Origin: Commensalibacter oyaizuii
GTDB lineage: Bacteria; Pseudomonadota; Alphaproteobacteria; Acetobacterales; Acetobacteraceae
Assembly (NCBI RefSeq): GCF_029953265.1
Contig: NZ_JASBAO010000001.1
Span: 124,001-188,000, forward strand
DNA: 64,000 bases
Direction: 5' to 3'
Part shown: positions 45,520 to 55,557 of the stretch, piece after piece
Numbering within the stretch: the first letter of the stretch is position 1
How the letters are laid out: the number at the start of each line of letters is the position of its first letter
Made by a program: the position numbers and the translations under genes
The notes under the pieces: generated by a model
What the model was told of the DNA's origin: nothing
Seen by the model: the letters and a program-made list of their open reading frames with translations, nothing else
The model's database searches: none

Positions 45520-45912
45520 GATGTCCTATGGTTTCAGTTAATAACTATTTAAAAACAGCTTTATATTATGAATATAAAACTCCTTAGATACGGATTAAAG
45601 TATTAATAAATCCAAAGTCACGGCTATTGATCGATATTATTTCTCTTTGTTTAATCGTATTTAATGATAGAGATTAATAATGTCATTTATTATCAAATGG
45701 TTATTTATATGAATTAATCAATATAAGGAGTGAGATTTTTATGAATAAGCAAACCTAGTTGATAAGAGATTATATTATAAAAAACAATTTATTAAAATCC
45801 CTAAGCAATGACTATGTATGATGACAAATGATGATCAAGTTATCGTGGGATAGCCAAGGTGCCAAAATATGACTTTTCAGCAATATTATTGATTATAATG
45901 TTTGGACGGATC
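45520..45912. other. Gap with a tiny start-stop frame
   Basis: No supportable gene. AAGGAG at 45725-45730 is followed 10 bases later by ATG 45741, but that frame stops after five codons (MNKQT). The remaining sequence is AT-rich without a clear hairpin. Confidence 0.5.
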
Positions 45913-46215
45913 TTAATCTTCTAATGTATATTTTTTAGGATCGTTAGTGCTCTTACTAAACAAACAAAAAAAGACGAGCGGTGTTGATAATAGAAATAAA
46001 ATTATTCCGCAATATAGTAACTTTTTTTGATCAATGGGGATATATGAAGCACTATTATAATTTAATAACTCCATCGATCCGTACCCGATAAGAAAGATAC
46101 TGATGATTTGCATCGTTACTGATAATAAGATTAGTTTTTTGTATGGGCTGTTTGATATTTTGAAAAACAACGAAATTGTAAAAATAATTACAAAGAATAA
46201 AAAAATAAAAAACAT
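45913..46215 (-). CDS. Small hypothetical membrane protein
   Basis: A 100-residue hydrophobic protein with three predicted helices (MFFIFLFFVIIFTISLFF, LILLSVTMQIISIFLIGYGS, LLYCGIILFLLSTPLVFFCLF) and a short acidic C-terminal tail (NDPKKYTLED). No family recognised. The base composition is AT-rich even for this genome, and the ribosome site is weak, so it could be a chance frame; the regular helix spacing and complete start-to-stop reading favour a real gene. Nothing nearby suggests a role. Confidence 0.5.
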   Translation of the reverse strand: MFFIFLFFVIIFTISLFFKISNSPYKKLILLSVTMQIISIFLIGYGSMELLNYNSASYIPIDQKKLLYCGIILFLLSTPLVFFCLFSKSTNDPKKYTLED

Positions 46216-46337
46216 TCGTTCTATACTTCAACCTATTTGTGATAGTGTTCTACTTAAACAAGCGATATCAAGCCAATAGTCATGATTTATAGATAAATCA
46301 AATTTGTAGACGATGTAATATTTATCTATTTAGGATA

Positions 46338-46370
46338 GATTAAGGTCTAGATTTTTTAAAGACCTTAATC
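46338..46370 (-). terminator. Hairpin after ssb
   Basis: Perfect 11-bp arms GATTAAGGTCT (46338-46348) / AGACCTTAATC (46360-46370) around an 11-base loop, 11 bp beyond the ssb stop on the minus strand. No T-run follows, so termination is likely but not certain. Confidence 0.6.
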
Positions 46371-46381
46371 ATTGATATTAT

Positions 46382-46909
46382 TTAAAATGGAATTTCATCA
46401 TCTAAATCGTTATTGCCAGGCATAGACGAATCCCATCCCCCACCGCCGCTTCTGTTTTGAGAGGAAGAGGATTGCATCGCTGGGCGTGCAGCTGGTGCCA
46501 CGGAGGAGGGGCTTCCATATTCATCACCATACTGTCCCATATCATCGCCGCCGCTACGATTACTATCCAATAGGACTAATTCGCCTCGAAAACGATCGAC
46601 AACAACCTCGGTGGTATAACGTTCCATTCCCTGTTGATCTGTCCATTTACGAGTCTTCAAAGATCCTTCTATAAAGACTTTACGTCCTTTTCGCAGGTAT
46701 TTTTCAGCAACATCGGCCAGACGTTCATTAAAAATAACAACGCGATGCCATTCAGTGTTTTCACGGCGTTCACCCGTTTGACGATCATTCCATGTATCAC
46801 TGGTGGCTAGGGTTAAATTAACAACTTTAGTCCCCATTTGAGTATTGCGCACCTCTGGATCTCGTCCCAGATTACCAACTAAAATTACTTTATTCACACT
46901 TCCAGCCAT
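46382..46909 (-). CDS. ssb: Single-stranded DNA-binding protein
   Basis: SSB tetramer coats single-stranded DNA in replication and repair. The 175 residues comprise the OB-fold (about 1-115; [18 protein letters not shown] and [29 protein letters not shown] in segments), a Gly/Ser/Gln-rich disordered linker and the conserved acidic tail DDEIPF that binds partner proteins. ATG 46909 starts MAGSVNKV. It stands alone, not next to uvrA as in many bacteria, but uvrA lies 860 bp away in the same orientation. Confidence 0.98.
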   Translation of the reverse strand: MAGSVNKVILVGNLGRDPEVRNTQMGTKVVNLTLATSDTWNDRQTGERRENTEWHRVVIFNERLADVAEKYLRKGRKVFIEGSLKTRKWTDQQGMERYTTEVVVDRFRGELVLLDSNRSGGDDMGQYGDEYGSPSSVAPAARPAMQSSSSQNRSGGGGWDSSMPGNNDLDDEIPF

Positions 46910-47434
46910 CAGACTTTTACCTTTTTTGCAATATTTATATTACCTTAATCTATAAGATTTATAGTTTCTAATATGCTTCTTCAAGGTATTTTTTTGATAC
47001 AATAAGAATAAGGTACATAATTAAATAATAAATGGTTTTGGTAATGATATTATTAATAAGAATTCGGTGATAACAAATTTTGAAGATCAAACATTATATA
47101 AATATCTAAGATCGATAAACATAGATATTTTGTCAGAGTTTTTTAAATATCGTAATTCATAGCTTTTGTAATTATTTAAGTTTGATCGGACCTCAATACT
47201 CATACTTGTGTTTTGGATATAAAAAAATTATAGTTGACGTTAACTATCGATCATTTTGATGGCAAAGTGTTTTTAACGTTATGATGATGTTGAGAATTTA
47301 GTGCAAATTGTAAAATTTTTTTATATTATCTGTTTAAAACAGGATGTTATCAATGATCACAATCTTAAAACTATATTAATTTATGATTTCATTAAATGTT
47401 TGAAGAATAAATTAAACTTTAACTTAATTTACAG
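46910..47434. other. AT-rich gap between divergent ssb and gyrA
   Basis: About 525 bp without a gene; it must contain promoters for both flanking genes. The only structured element I see is a dyad TAGTTGAC/GTTAACTA at 47232-47247 (one mismatch) that contains TTGACG, a possible -35 for gyrA. No strong -10 follows at the right spacing. Confidence 0.45.
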
Positions 47435-50242
47435 TTGAATAATGGATTTCCCTTGACAGATCTACCAGAAAATACACTTCCTCCGTTGACTGATATCATG
47501 CCCGTAACCGTAGAAGAGGAAATGCAAACCTCTTACTTGGCATATGCGATGTCTGTAATTGTTAGTCGTGCATTACCAGATGTGCGTGATGGGTTAAAGC
47601 CCGTTCATCGTCGTATTTTATATTCAATGTATGAAAGCGGACTAACGGCTGATAAGCCTTATCGCAAATCAGCACGTACAGTTGGTGATGTGATGAGTAA
47701 ATATCATCCACATGGGGATTCATCGATTTACGATGCCATGGTGCGTATGGCACAACACTGGTCAATGCGGGTGCGCCTTGTTGATGGGCAGGGGAATTTC
47801 GGATCTGTTGATGGGGATTCCCCAGCGGCAATGCGTTATACCGAAGCACGTTTGGGAAAACCTGCAACTTTCTTACTAGAAGATATTAATCAAGATACGG
47901 TTGATTTTCAGGCCAACTATGATGAAAGTGAAGAAGAGCCAGTTGTCTTACCCGCTACTTACCCTAATTTATTAATTAACGGGGCCTCTGGTATAGCGGT
48001 AGGGATGGCAACCAATATTCCCACCCACAATCCAGGTGAGATTATCGATGCAACTTTGGCTTTGATTGAAAATCCAGATTTGGAGCTGCCACAGTTAATG
48101 GAATTTGTAACAGGTCCAGATTTTCCAACTGGGGGAATTATTCTTGGACGCTCTGGCATCCGAAGTGCTTATACAACGGGGCGCGGGTCTGTTCTAATTC
48201 GTGGTAGGGCTAACGTTGAAGAAATTCGCAAAGATCGACAGGCGATTATTATCACTGAAATTCCGTATCAAGTGAATAAGGCAACGTTGCAAGAAAAAAT
48301 CGCTGAACTGGTTCGTAACAAACAGATCGAAGGCATTTCTGATATCCGTGACGAAAGTGACCGTTCTGGTATGCGGATTGTTATTGAAATTAAACGTGAT
48401 GCAACGCCAGAGGTTGTTTTAAACCAGCTGTATCGTTTTACCCAGCTTCAGACCTCGTTTGGGGTGAATATGTTGGCGTTAAATAACGGCAAACCTCAAT
48501 TATTAGGGCTGAAAGAAGCATTATCCGCTTTTATTACATTCCGTGAAGAAGTAATATTACGCAGGTCTCGTTATGAATTGGGTAAAGCTAGGGATCGGGC
48601 CCATTTATTGCTTGGGTTAATGTTGGCTGTTGCAAATATTGACGAAGTGATTGCTTTAATTCGTTCTGCCCCAGATGCCGCCACTGCACGCGAGCAATTA
48701 ATGCAACGTTCATGGCCTGCTGCTGATATTCAATCTTTGCTTGATTTGATTCAAGATGAAGGCAATGTTTTAGAAGATGGGCGCGTTTATTTAAGTGAAG
48801 CACAAGTTCGCGGTATCTTAGAGTTACGTTTACAACGGTTAACAGGGTTGGAACGTGAAAAAATCCAAAGTGAGTTACTTGAAGTTTCTAAGCGAATTGA
48901 ATGGTTATTAGAAATTATTGCCAGTCATGTTCGGCGTATGGAAATTATGCGTGACGAACTATTACGTGTTCGCGGTGAAATCGCATGTGCTAGAATGACT
49001 GATATTGTCGATTACGAAGGCGATCAGACTGACGAAAGCTTGATTGAACCTGGACAAATGGTGGTGACCATTACCCGTGATGGCTTTATTAAGCGCACAC
49101 CTTTGGAAACATTCAGATCGCAAAATCGCGGTGGACGTGGCAGAACAGGGGCGGGAAGAAGAGGGGACGATATTATTACCCGTTCTTTTAATGCTCATAC
49201 TCATCAATGGGTTATTTTCTTTTCCTCTGGTGGTAAGGCTTATCGTGCCAAAGTTTGGCATCTGCCTGAGGCCAGCCCAACTTCTAAAGGAAGGGCGCTG
49301 GTTAATTTACTGCCTGATTTGGGAGGGGACGAAGTTACAGCTGTTTTGCCATTGCCCCAAGATGAAGAAATGTGGACTAATCTTCATTTGGTTTTTGCAA
49401 CGTCAAAGGGAAATGTTCGTCGTAATCGTTTAAGTGATTTTGGCAATATTCGTTCTTCCGGCTTGATCGCAATGAAGTTAGATGAAGATGAACGTTTGAT
49501 TGGTGTAGCAACCTGTCATGATGGGCAAGATGTTTTACTGGCCTCGCGTAAAGGGCGTGCTGTACGTTTTCAAATTACAGATGACACTTTGCGTGTTTTT
49601 GCAGGGCGCGGTAGTACTGGGGTCCGAGGCATTAAACTGGGCGAGGGGGATGAAGTTAATTCTATGTGCGTTCTTAACCACGTTGATGTAACGATTGCCG
49701 AACGTGCTGCCTATTTACGTTACAGCAATGCCAAACGTCGAGCTGAAAATATTGATGCTGAACTTGATACTGAAATTGAAGACACCATTGAAATTGAAGA
49801 GGATGGCGGTGAAGGGGATGCAGAATTAACGCTTGATCGTTTAAATTTATTAGAGCGATCAGAGGAAATATTACTAACTGTTACCAATGCAGGGTTCGGT
49901 AAACGTTCTTCTGCTTATGAATATCGTGTTAGTGGTCGTGGTGGTCTAGGCATAACAAATATTAATTTAGCAGGTAAAAATGGCGATGCAGTTATTGCCA
50001 CTTTTGCAGTTATGGACAATACAGATGTCATGCTAATTACAGACAAAGGCCGTTTAATTCGTGTCCCAGTAAAACAGGTTCGTATTACTGCTCGTTCGGG
50101 GATGGGGGTGAATTTGTTCCGTATCGACGATGGGGAAACAGTTCGCAGCGTTTTCCCTGTTATTGATGATTCTGATGAAGATGAACCGTCTGAAGAAATT
50201 TTGGATGAAACTGTTATAGTATCAGAAACTGGCGATGAATAA
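47435..50242 (+). CDS. gyrA: DNA gyrase subunit A
   Basis: Gyrase A breaks and rejoins DNA during supercoiling. Typical segments: [28 protein letters not shown], the quinolone region [19 protein letters not shown] (Ser96 and Asp100 correspond to E. coli Ser83 and Asp87, i.e. wild-type-like), catalytic Tyr135 in [10 protein letters not shown], and a GyrA-box-like RGGRGRTG starting the C-terminal pinwheel. At 935 residues it is slightly long, owing partly to an acidic insert in the pinwheel (around 770-800). The start is not certain: the frame opens after a stop at 47420, the first start is TTG 47435, then TTG 47453 and ATG 47498; none has a good Shine-Dalgarno. It overlaps coaD by 8 bp. Confidence 0.96.
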   Translation: MNNGFPLTDLPENTLPPLTDIMPVTVEEEMQTSYLAYAMSVIVSRALPDVRDGLKPVHRRILYSMYESGLTADKPYRKSARTVGDVMSKYHPHGDSSIYDAMVRMAQHWSMRVRLVDGQGNFGSVDGDSPAAMRYTEARLGKPATFLLEDINQDTVDFQANYDESEEEPVVLPATYPNLLINGASGIAVGMATNIPTHNPGEIIDATLALIENPDLELPQLMEFVTGPDFPTGGIILGRSGIRSAYTTGRGSVLIRGRANVEEIRKDRQAIIITEIPYQVNKATLQEKIAELVRNKQIEGISDIRDESDRSGMRIVIEIKRDATPEVVLNQLYRFTQLQTSFGVNMLALNNGKPQLLGLKEALSAFITFREEVILRRSRYELGKARDRAHLLLGLMLAVANIDEVIALIRSAPDAATAREQLMQRSWPAADIQSLLDLIQDEGNVLEDGRVYLSEAQVRGILELRLQRLTGLEREKIQSELLEVSKRIEWLLEIIASHVRRMEIMRDELLRVRGEIACARMTDIVDYEGDQTDESLIEPGQMVVTITRDGFIKRTPLETFRSQNRGGRGRTGAGRRGDDIITRSFNAHTHQWVIFFSSGGKAYRAKVWHLPEASPTSKGRALVNLLPDLGGDEVTAVLPLPQDEEMWTNLHLVFATSKGNVRRNRLSDFGNIRSSGLIAMKLDEDERLIGVATCHDGQDVLLASRKGRAVRFQITDDTLRVFAGRGSTGVRGIKLGEGDEVNSMCVLNHVDVTIAERAAYLRYSNAKRRAENIDAELDTEIEDTIEIEEDGGEGDAELTLDRLNLLERSEEILLTVTNAGFGKRSSAYEYRVSGRGGLGITNINLAGKNGDAVIATFAVMDNTDVMLITDKGRLIRVPVKQVRITARSGMGVNLFRIDDGETVRSVFPVIDDSDEDEPSEEILDETVIVSETGDE

Positions 50243-50774
50243 CTCAAAACCAAGAATTGGATTTTATCCAGGAACATTTGATCCTATTACCAATGGTCAT
50301 CTAGACATCATTAAACGTGCAGTGCACTTAGTAGATGAATTGATCATTGGGGTTGCGTTAAATGAAAATAAACGGCCTTTTTGGGGGTTAGACAAACGGG
50401 TTGCATGTATTCACGAATCTTTAATCGAAGTTTTTGGCGATGCTTGTCGTGTCTTGAACCATAAAGGCTGTGCTATCAAAGTCATTGGTTTTGATAATTT
50501 ACTGGTTGACTGTGTCAAAGCAAATAATGCCAGCGTTATTGTTCGTGGTTTGCGGCAGGCAACAGATTTTGACATGGAATTTCAAATGTGTTTGATGAAT
50601 CAGTGTTTGGCCCCAGATATTGAAACCGTTTTTTTAGTTGCTACAGAGCAAAATCGAAGTATTGCATCAAGTTTTGTGAAAGAGGTGGCTCGACTGGGGG
50701 GGGATGTCTCCTCTTTCGTTCCGAAAGCCACGCTGAAACGGATTCAACAGCAATACAAAAAAGAAAATTATTAA
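50235..50774 (+). CDS. coaD: Phosphopantetheine adenylyltransferase
   Basis: Transfers AMP to 4'-phosphopantetheine in coenzyme A synthesis. The nucleotidyltransferase motif is [17 protein letters not shown], with TNGH at 19-22, and the C-terminal [24 protein letters not shown] corresponds to the ISSTxVRE region. Residues 179 versus about 160 in E. coli. The ATG lies inside the last codons of gyrA (8-bp overlap), so translation is probably coupled. gyrA-coaD-ppi is a common alphaproteobacterial order. Confidence 0.96.
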   Translation: MNNSKPRIGFYPGTFDPITNGHLDIIKRAVHLVDELIIGVALNENKRPFWGLDKRVACIHESLIEVFGDACRVLNHKGCAIKVIGFDNLLVDCVKANNASVIVRGLRQATDFDMEFQMCLMNQCLAPDIETVFLVATEQNRSIASSFVKEVARLGGDVSSFVPKATLKRIQQQYKKENY

Positions 50775-50792
50775 TTTTATGAAAGTATTACA

Positions 50793-51275
50793 ATGACTAC
50801 AAACAATCAAAATAACATTGTTCACATGGAACTGAAAAATGGAACTGTAATTATTAAGTTACGCCCCGATTTGGCACCTTTGGCAGCCGAACGTATCCGT
50901 GTGTTAGCGGAAAAAGGATTTTATGATGGAACCCCATTTCATCGCGTAATAGAGGGCTTTATGGCCCAAGGCGGTGATCCAAGTGGTACAGGTACTAAAG
51001 GAAGCGATTTGCCTGATTTGCCTGCAGAATTTACCAAAGAGGAATCATTTCGTCGTGGCATGATTGGAATGGCCCGTACAATGGATCCAAATAGTGCAAA
51101 CAGCCAGTTTTTTATTATGTTTGCAGACGCCCCCCATTTAAATGGTCAATATACAATCGTTGGTGAGGTTACCCAAGGAATGGAATTAGTGGATCAGATT
51201 AAACGCGGTGGTGGTGCAAATGGTATGGTAAATGATCCAGACCGTATTATAAAAATGAGCGTCGTTGCCGAGTAA
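50793..51275 (+). CDS. Cyclophilin-type peptidyl-prolyl isomerase
   Basis: Cytosolic PPIase of 160 residues without a signal peptide. Family segments: FYDGTPFHRVIEGFMAQGGDPSGTGTKGSD (in segments), FRRGMIGMARTMDPNSANSQFFIMFADAPHLNGQYTIVGEVTQGMELVDQI. The active Arg of FHRVI is present. It starts 18 bp after coaD and ends the gyrA-coaD-ppi unit. A protein-folding role is known for the family. Confidence 0.95.
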   Translation: MTTNNQNNIVHMELKNGTVIIKLRPDLAPLAAERIRVLAEKGFYDGTPFHRVIEGFMAQGGDPSGTGTKGSDLPDLPAEFTKEESFRRGMIGMARTMDPNSANSQFFIMFADAPHLNGQYTIVGEVTQGMELVDQIKRGGGANGMVNDPDRIIKMSVVAE

Positions 51276-51299
51276 TTTTTAATTCTTAAAAAAAGTGAA

Positions 51300-51336
51300 A
51301 ATAGTGGTTGACTTCTTATTAAATAACCACTATTCA
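51300..51336 (+). promoter_or_regulatory. Candidate tRNA-Lys promoter inside an inverted repeat
   Basis: TTGACT (51308-51313), 17-bp spacer, TATTCA (51331-51336), 34 bp before tRNA-Lys. The same stretch is a perfect 10-bp inverted repeat AATAGTGGTT (51300-51309) / AACCACTATT (51325-51334) with a 15-base loop, which lacks a T-run and so is less convincing as a terminator for the upstream gene. Confidence 0.5.
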
Positions 51337-51370
51337 ATGCACATCGCACGATAATAGAGCGGTAAAAAAA

Positions 51371-51446
51371 GAGCCGGTAGCTCAGTTGGTAGAGCATTCG
51401 ACTTTTAATCGAATGGTCGAGGGTTCGAATCCCTCCCGGCTCACCA
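51371..51446 (+). tRNA. tRNA-Lys (anticodon UUU)
   Basis: Cloverleaf of 76 nt with encoded CCA. Acceptor stem GAGCCGG/CCGGCTC, D-arm GCTC..GAGC, anticodon stem TTCGA/TCGAA with loop CTTTTAA (anticodon TTT at 51404-51406), T-arm GAGGG-TTCGAAT-CCCTC, discriminator A. It reads AAA and AAG. Confidence 0.97.
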
Positions 51447-52084
51447 AATCAATCTTGAAAAAGTTTTGATAATCATTTTATAGCATATTATTAATAAATG
51501 GTAAATATTTATTACTATTTGTTTACTAAATTTTATCTTCGTAAATATTTATAGTTTTAGGTTCAGGTCTCATATAAAATTATTTGAGTAGATTTTTATG
51601 GCCTATTTAAGGTTTGAATTTGTGATTCTTGTTTTTTGTAATTTTGAAGATTAAAAAAACTTATAAATCATAAAAATTTTGTTGACCAAAATTATGATGG
51701 CGTGACTTCTTATTTTATAGAGATTGATAATATAATTATTCAAAAGCTTCCTTTTTTGTGACTTTTAAATAAGAATATTCGAGGAATTTGTTATTATATT
51801 TTTTCGTTGAGTTTATTAAGATAATTAACAAGTGATTATCCCCTTAAGTCATAAGAAGTGCATTACTACCGATTTCAGAACACGATGTTGCGATCTTTCG
51901 ATCCCTATGATAGGTTAATTATAGTTATTTATACTAATTTTATTAATGTTTTAAATTTATTTTATATAAAATAAATAGTATCTTTTATGTTATTAAGGCT
52001 AATTTATTTCAGTAAAACATTAATAAATTAAAACAATTTTGATTATCTATTATAGTGTAAAATATATTCAATAGGAGACTTTTT
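51447..52084. other. Long leader region upstream of pdc
   Basis: About 640 bp without a gene. The DNA is AT-rich; two copies of GTGACTT (51702 and 51760 vicinity) each sit next to A+T stretches, and TTGACC at about 51680 could be a -35. None of this is conclusive. The AGGAGA just before pdc is its ribosome site. Strong expression of pdc would fit an extended promoter region. Confidence 0.45.
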
Positions 52085-53785
52085 GTGGAATATACTGTTG
52101 GTCAATATCTAGCTACTCGTTTGGCCCAACTCGGTTTAAATCATGTTTTTGCCGTTGCTGGTGACTATAATCTTACCCTTCTCGATGAAATGGCAAAAGC
52201 TGAGGATTTGGAACAGGTTTATTGCTGTAATGAATTAAACTGTGGCTTTGCTGCGGAAGGGTATGCGCGTTCACGTATCATGGGCGCTTCAGTTGTTACC
52301 TTCAGTGTGGGTGCGTTCAGTGCATTTAATGCTGTAGGTGGCGCATTTGCTGAAAACTTGCCATTATTGTTAATTTCTGGTGCTCCTAATAATAATGACT
52401 ATGGCAGCGGACATATTTTACATCACACGATGGGGTATTCCGATTACCGTTATCAACTCGAGATGGCCAAGCAAATTACTTGCGCAGCAGTTTCTATTGC
52501 GCACGCTGATGAAGCCCCATGCTTGATCGATCATGCTATTCGTCATGCTTTACGTAACCGTAAACCTGCTTACATCGAAATTTCATGTAATATTGCTAAC
52601 CAACCTTGTACGGAACCTGGTCCAATTAGCAGTATTACCAATAGCCTAATTAGTGATGATGAAAGTTTAAAGGCAGCTGCAAAAGCTTGTTTAGAATCCT
52701 TGGAAAAAGCTAAAAACCCAGTGATCGTTGTTGGTGGCAAGGCACGCTCTGCAGGCGTTGAACGACATATTGTCGAGTTGGCTGATAAATTGGGTTGCCC
52801 AGTGGCTACTATGGCCCAAGCAAAAGGATATTTCCCTGAGGAAAATCCTCAATATGTAGGAACGTTCTGGGGCGAAATCAGTGCTCCAGGTGTTGAAGAA
52901 TTGGTCAAAAATTCAGACTGCCGTATTTATATCGGTGCCGTCTTTAATGATTATTCAACGGTAGGTTGGACTTCAAAATTAACAAGCGAAAGCGATATCT
53001 TTATTTCAGCTCATCATACACGCGTGGGCAAAAAAGAGTTTAGTGGCGTTTATTTAAAAGATTTCTTGCCTGTGTTTACCCCTGATGTAAAGAAAAATTC
53101 GGCATATTTAGAAGCTTTTAAAGCGAAAAATATTGCACCAAAGGCTGTTCAGACTGCTGATGGTCAAGCACCATTAACAACAGTCGAACTTTGCCGTCAA
53201 ATTCAAGCTGCTATTAATAAAGACACAACTTTATTCCTCGAAACAGGGGATTCATGGTTTCATGGTATGCACTTTAAATTACCAAATGGTGCGCGAGTAG
53301 AATCAGAAATGCAATGGGGACATATTGGCTGGTCTGTACCTTCTATGTTTGGATACGCAGTTTCTGAACCAAACCGCCGTAATATTATGATGGTTGGTGA
53401 TGGTTCGTTCCAATTAACAGCCCAGGAAGTAGGGCAGATGATCCGCCGTAATCTGCCTATCATTATTATTTTAATTAACAATCGCGGTTATACGATCGAA
53501 GTAAAAATTCATGATGGTCCATATAATCGTATTAAAAACTGGGATTACGCTGGTTTAATTAAAGTGTTTAACGCCGAAGATGGCAAAGGTCTTGGTTTAA
53601 AGGCTAAAAATGGTGCGGAGCTTGAACAAGCAATGAAAACAGCATTAGCCCATAAAGATGGCCCAACATTGATTGAAGTGGATATTGATCCACAGGATTG
53701 TTCTCCAGACTTAGTTGTTTGGGGTAAAAAGGTTGCTAAAGCTAACGGTAGAGCCCCCCGCAATACGACTTCTGAATTAAATTAA
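52085..53785 (+). CDS. pdc: Pyruvate decarboxylase
   Basis: Thiamine-diphosphate enzyme that converts pyruvate to acetaldehyde and CO2. The 566 residues follow the Zymomonas enzyme closely: YTVGQYLATRLAQLGL at the start, catalytic Glu50 in CCNELNCGFAAEGYAR, GAPNNNDYGSGHILHHTMG with the HH pair, and the ThDP-binding GDGS..NN motif (MMVGDGSFQLTAQEVGQM to LINNRGYTIE). The start is GTG 52085 with AGGAGA 7-12 bases upstream. PDC is rare in bacteria and typical of Zymomonas and acetic acid bacteria, where it feeds acetaldehyde to oxidation. Monocistronic, with a terminator behind it. Confidence 0.98.
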   Translation: MEYTVGQYLATRLAQLGLNHVFAVAGDYNLTLLDEMAKAEDLEQVYCCNELNCGFAAEGYARSRIMGASVVTFSVGAFSAFNAVGGAFAENLPLLLISGAPNNNDYGSGHILHHTMGYSDYRYQLEMAKQITCAAVSIAHADEAPCLIDHAIRHALRNRKPAYIEISCNIANQPCTEPGPISSITNSLISDDESLKAAAKACLESLEKAKNPVIVVGGKARSAGVERHIVELADKLGCPVATMAQAKGYFPEENPQYVGTFWGEISAPGVEELVKNSDCRIYIGAVFNDYSTVGWTSKLTSESDIFISAHHTRVGKKEFSGVYLKDFLPVFTPDVKKNSAYLEAFKAKNIAPKAVQTADGQAPLTTVELCRQIQAAINKDTTLFLETGDSWFHGMHFKLPNGARVESEMQWGHIGWSVPSMFGYAVSEPNRRNIMMVGDGSFQLTAQEVGQMIRRNLPIIIILINNRGYTIEVKIHDGPYNRIKNWDYAGLIKVFNAEDGKGLGLKAKNGAELEQAMKTALAHKDGPTLIEVDIDPQDCSPDLVVWGKKVAKANGRAPRNTTSELN

Positions 53786-53806
53786 ACTAATTCTAACGTG
53801 ATATAT

Positions 53807-53840
53807 AATCCCTCTATTCAAAATGAATAGGGGGATTTTT
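53807..53840 (+). terminator. Intrinsic terminator after pdc
   Basis: AATCCCTCTATTCA (53807-53820) / TGAATAGGGGGATT (53824-53837), 14 bp with one G-T pair and a 3-base loop, ending in TTTTT. It lies 21 bp after the stop. Confidence 0.9.
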
Positions 53841-53899
53841 ACAAGTTAATGCTAAAAACAATTATTCTGTATGGTAAATAATGATTGTCGATGAAAAAA

Positions 53900-54700
53900 T
53901 TATTCTTTTTGAACGATATCAGTATTATTGCCTGCGTCTTTAGGTAGGATTTCTTCATAGGATTTATTAAGATAAATTGGTAAAACTTCTTCTGGTGACC
54001 CATCCATTTTTAAAAAACCTTGGTCAAGCCATAGAACACGGTTACACCATTTAATAATAATTTCTGGTGAGTGGGTAGAGACGACCAAAATTTGAGATTT
54101 TTGAACGATTTGTTCTATACGTTTTGTTGCTTTAATAATGAAACCAGCATCGCCCGTTAAAAACCATTCGTCCATCATAAGGATTTGAGGGGCAATTGCT
54201 GTTGTCAGACCAAATCCTAATCGTAATTGCATACCTGAGCTGTAAGTACGGACGGGAATGTCAAGATAAGAGCCTAATTCTGAAAAGTCCTTAACACTTT
54301 CTTCGATTTCTTGTGTTTGCTTTTGGGAATATCCGTTCATCAGACATTTTAAATGAATATTCTCTCGACCTGTTAAGTCCATGTTCATACCTGAAGATGG
54401 ATCTAGTAGGGTACTCAGACTGCCTTGAATACGAATATGTCCTGTAATGGGCTCGTAAATACCAGCCATTGTGCGTAGCAAGGTTGTTTTTCCAGCACCG
54501 TTATGACCAATTAAGCCTACTCGATCACCTGTATTTAAAGAAAAACTGATGTTTCTTAATCCTTCGACCAGGATTTTATGGTGTTGATCTTTTTTTAATC
54601 GTCCTGACATAAACAAATGGGTCATATTACGCAAATTGCGTGTATTTTCATGGTATAGTGGAAAGACTATTGATAAATTATGAACATCAATACTTGGCAT
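53900..54700 (-). CDS. Polysaccharide ABC exporter ATP-binding protein (KpsT/Wzt-like)
   Basis: A 266-residue ABC ATPase. Walker A is GHNGAGKT (65-72), the signature is TYSSGMQLRLGFGL, and Walker B is ILMMDEWFLTGD, the extended form (xxDEWFLxGD) typical of capsule and O-antigen export ATPases. A C-terminal carbohydrate-binding extension as in Wzt is absent, so it is KpsT-like. It starts 5 bp after the permease gene. Substrate: an envelope polysaccharide not identifiable here, since no glycan-synthesis genes adjoin. Confidence 0.9.
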   Translation of the reverse strand: MPSIDVHNLSIVFPLYHENTRNLRNMTHLFMSGRLKKDQHHKILVEGLRNISFSLNTGDRVGLIGHNGAGKTTLLRTMAGIYEPITGHIRIQGSLSTLLDPSSGMNMDLTGRENIHLKCLMNGYSQKQTQEIEESVKDFSELGSYLDIPVRTYSSGMQLRLGFGLTTAIAPQILMMDEWFLTGDAGFIIKATKRIEQIVQKSQILVVSTHSPEIIIKWCNRVLWLDQGFLKMDGSPEEVLPIYLNKSYEEILPKDAGNNTDIVQKE

Positions 54701-54705
54701 GATGA

Positions 54706-55557
54706 CTACATCCAGTATGGGATACGAAAACGGGTTTTACTAAAAATCAGTAAAGTTAAAATCCACAATACAACACTATAACCAACAGCAGCCCACCATA
54801 AGGATGAGGAAAGAGGTTCGCCTAAAATGGGGCCACGGATAATTTCTATTAACGGATAAAAAGGATTTAATAATATATAACTATTATTAAAACTTAATAG
54901 ACTAGGTTTCCAGACTATGGGTGTTATAAAGAAGAGTGCTTGCGTGATATTGGCAACAATAGGGGGGATATCTTTAAAACGCGTTCCTAAAATGCCTAAT
55001 AACAAACAAATGGATAAACTGTCTGCAATCCACAAAAACGCCGCAGGAGGTAACAAATATAAATTTTTTGGAAAGATTTTAAAGATAGAGAAAACAATAA
55101 CGATGACAACAAGGTTATGAAGAAAAATAAATGCATGAGCAATGATATGGCGCCATGCGTAGACGCTGTAGGGAATGCGGGTTGACAGAATTAGTTGCCT
55201 TGCGTTGGTAAAGATAGAGCAGCTGTCATTCATAATACCGCTAATATATATCCATAAAATGATGGATAATGAAATAAAGGGTAGGTAATCATGCAAACTG
55301 ATATGTAGTAAGTACGCATATAAAAAGCCAATTGTGCCAATTTTTGAAGCCATAATGATGGTGATCCAAAAAGGCCCTAATATTGAACCTCGATATTTTA
55401 GTTTCGTATCCAGTAATCCCAATTTAAAATTTAAACGCCAATTTAATGTCCCTTGAATCAAGTCTGTCAATGCCAGTTTGAAATTTTGTGCAAGACTTAC
55501 TGCACGTAGGTCAATGACAGGTTCATTGGGTAAAGTTGGATCATGATCCGACATCAT
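54706..55557 (-). CDS. Polysaccharide ABC exporter permease (ABC-2 type)
   Basis: A 283-residue integral membrane protein with a soluble N terminus of about 60 residues and six hydrophobic segments (among them IGTIGFLYAYLLHISLHDYLPF, FIFLHNLVVIVIVFSIFKIFP, SICLLLGILGTRFKDIPPIVANITQALFFITPIVW). The segment KYRGSILGPFWITI matches the KpsM/Wzm N-terminal motif. It forms a two-gene operon with the ATPase downstream (5-bp spacing). Role: flipping or exporting lipid-linked or capsular polysaccharide across the inner membrane. Confidence 0.9.
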   Translation of the reverse strand: MMSDHDPTLPNEPVIDLRAVSLAQNFKLALTDLIQGTLNWRLNFKLGLLDTKLKYRGSILGPFWITIIMASKIGTIGFLYAYLLHISLHDYLPFISLSIILWIYISGIMNDSCSIFTNARQLILSTRIPYSVYAWRHIIAHAFIFLHNLVVIVIVFSIFKIFPKNLYLLPPAAFLWIADSLSICLLLGILGTRFKDIPPIVANITQALFFITPIVWKPSLLSFNNSYILLNPFYPLIEIIRGPILGEPLSSSLWWAAVGYSVVLWILTLLIFSKTRFRIPYWM

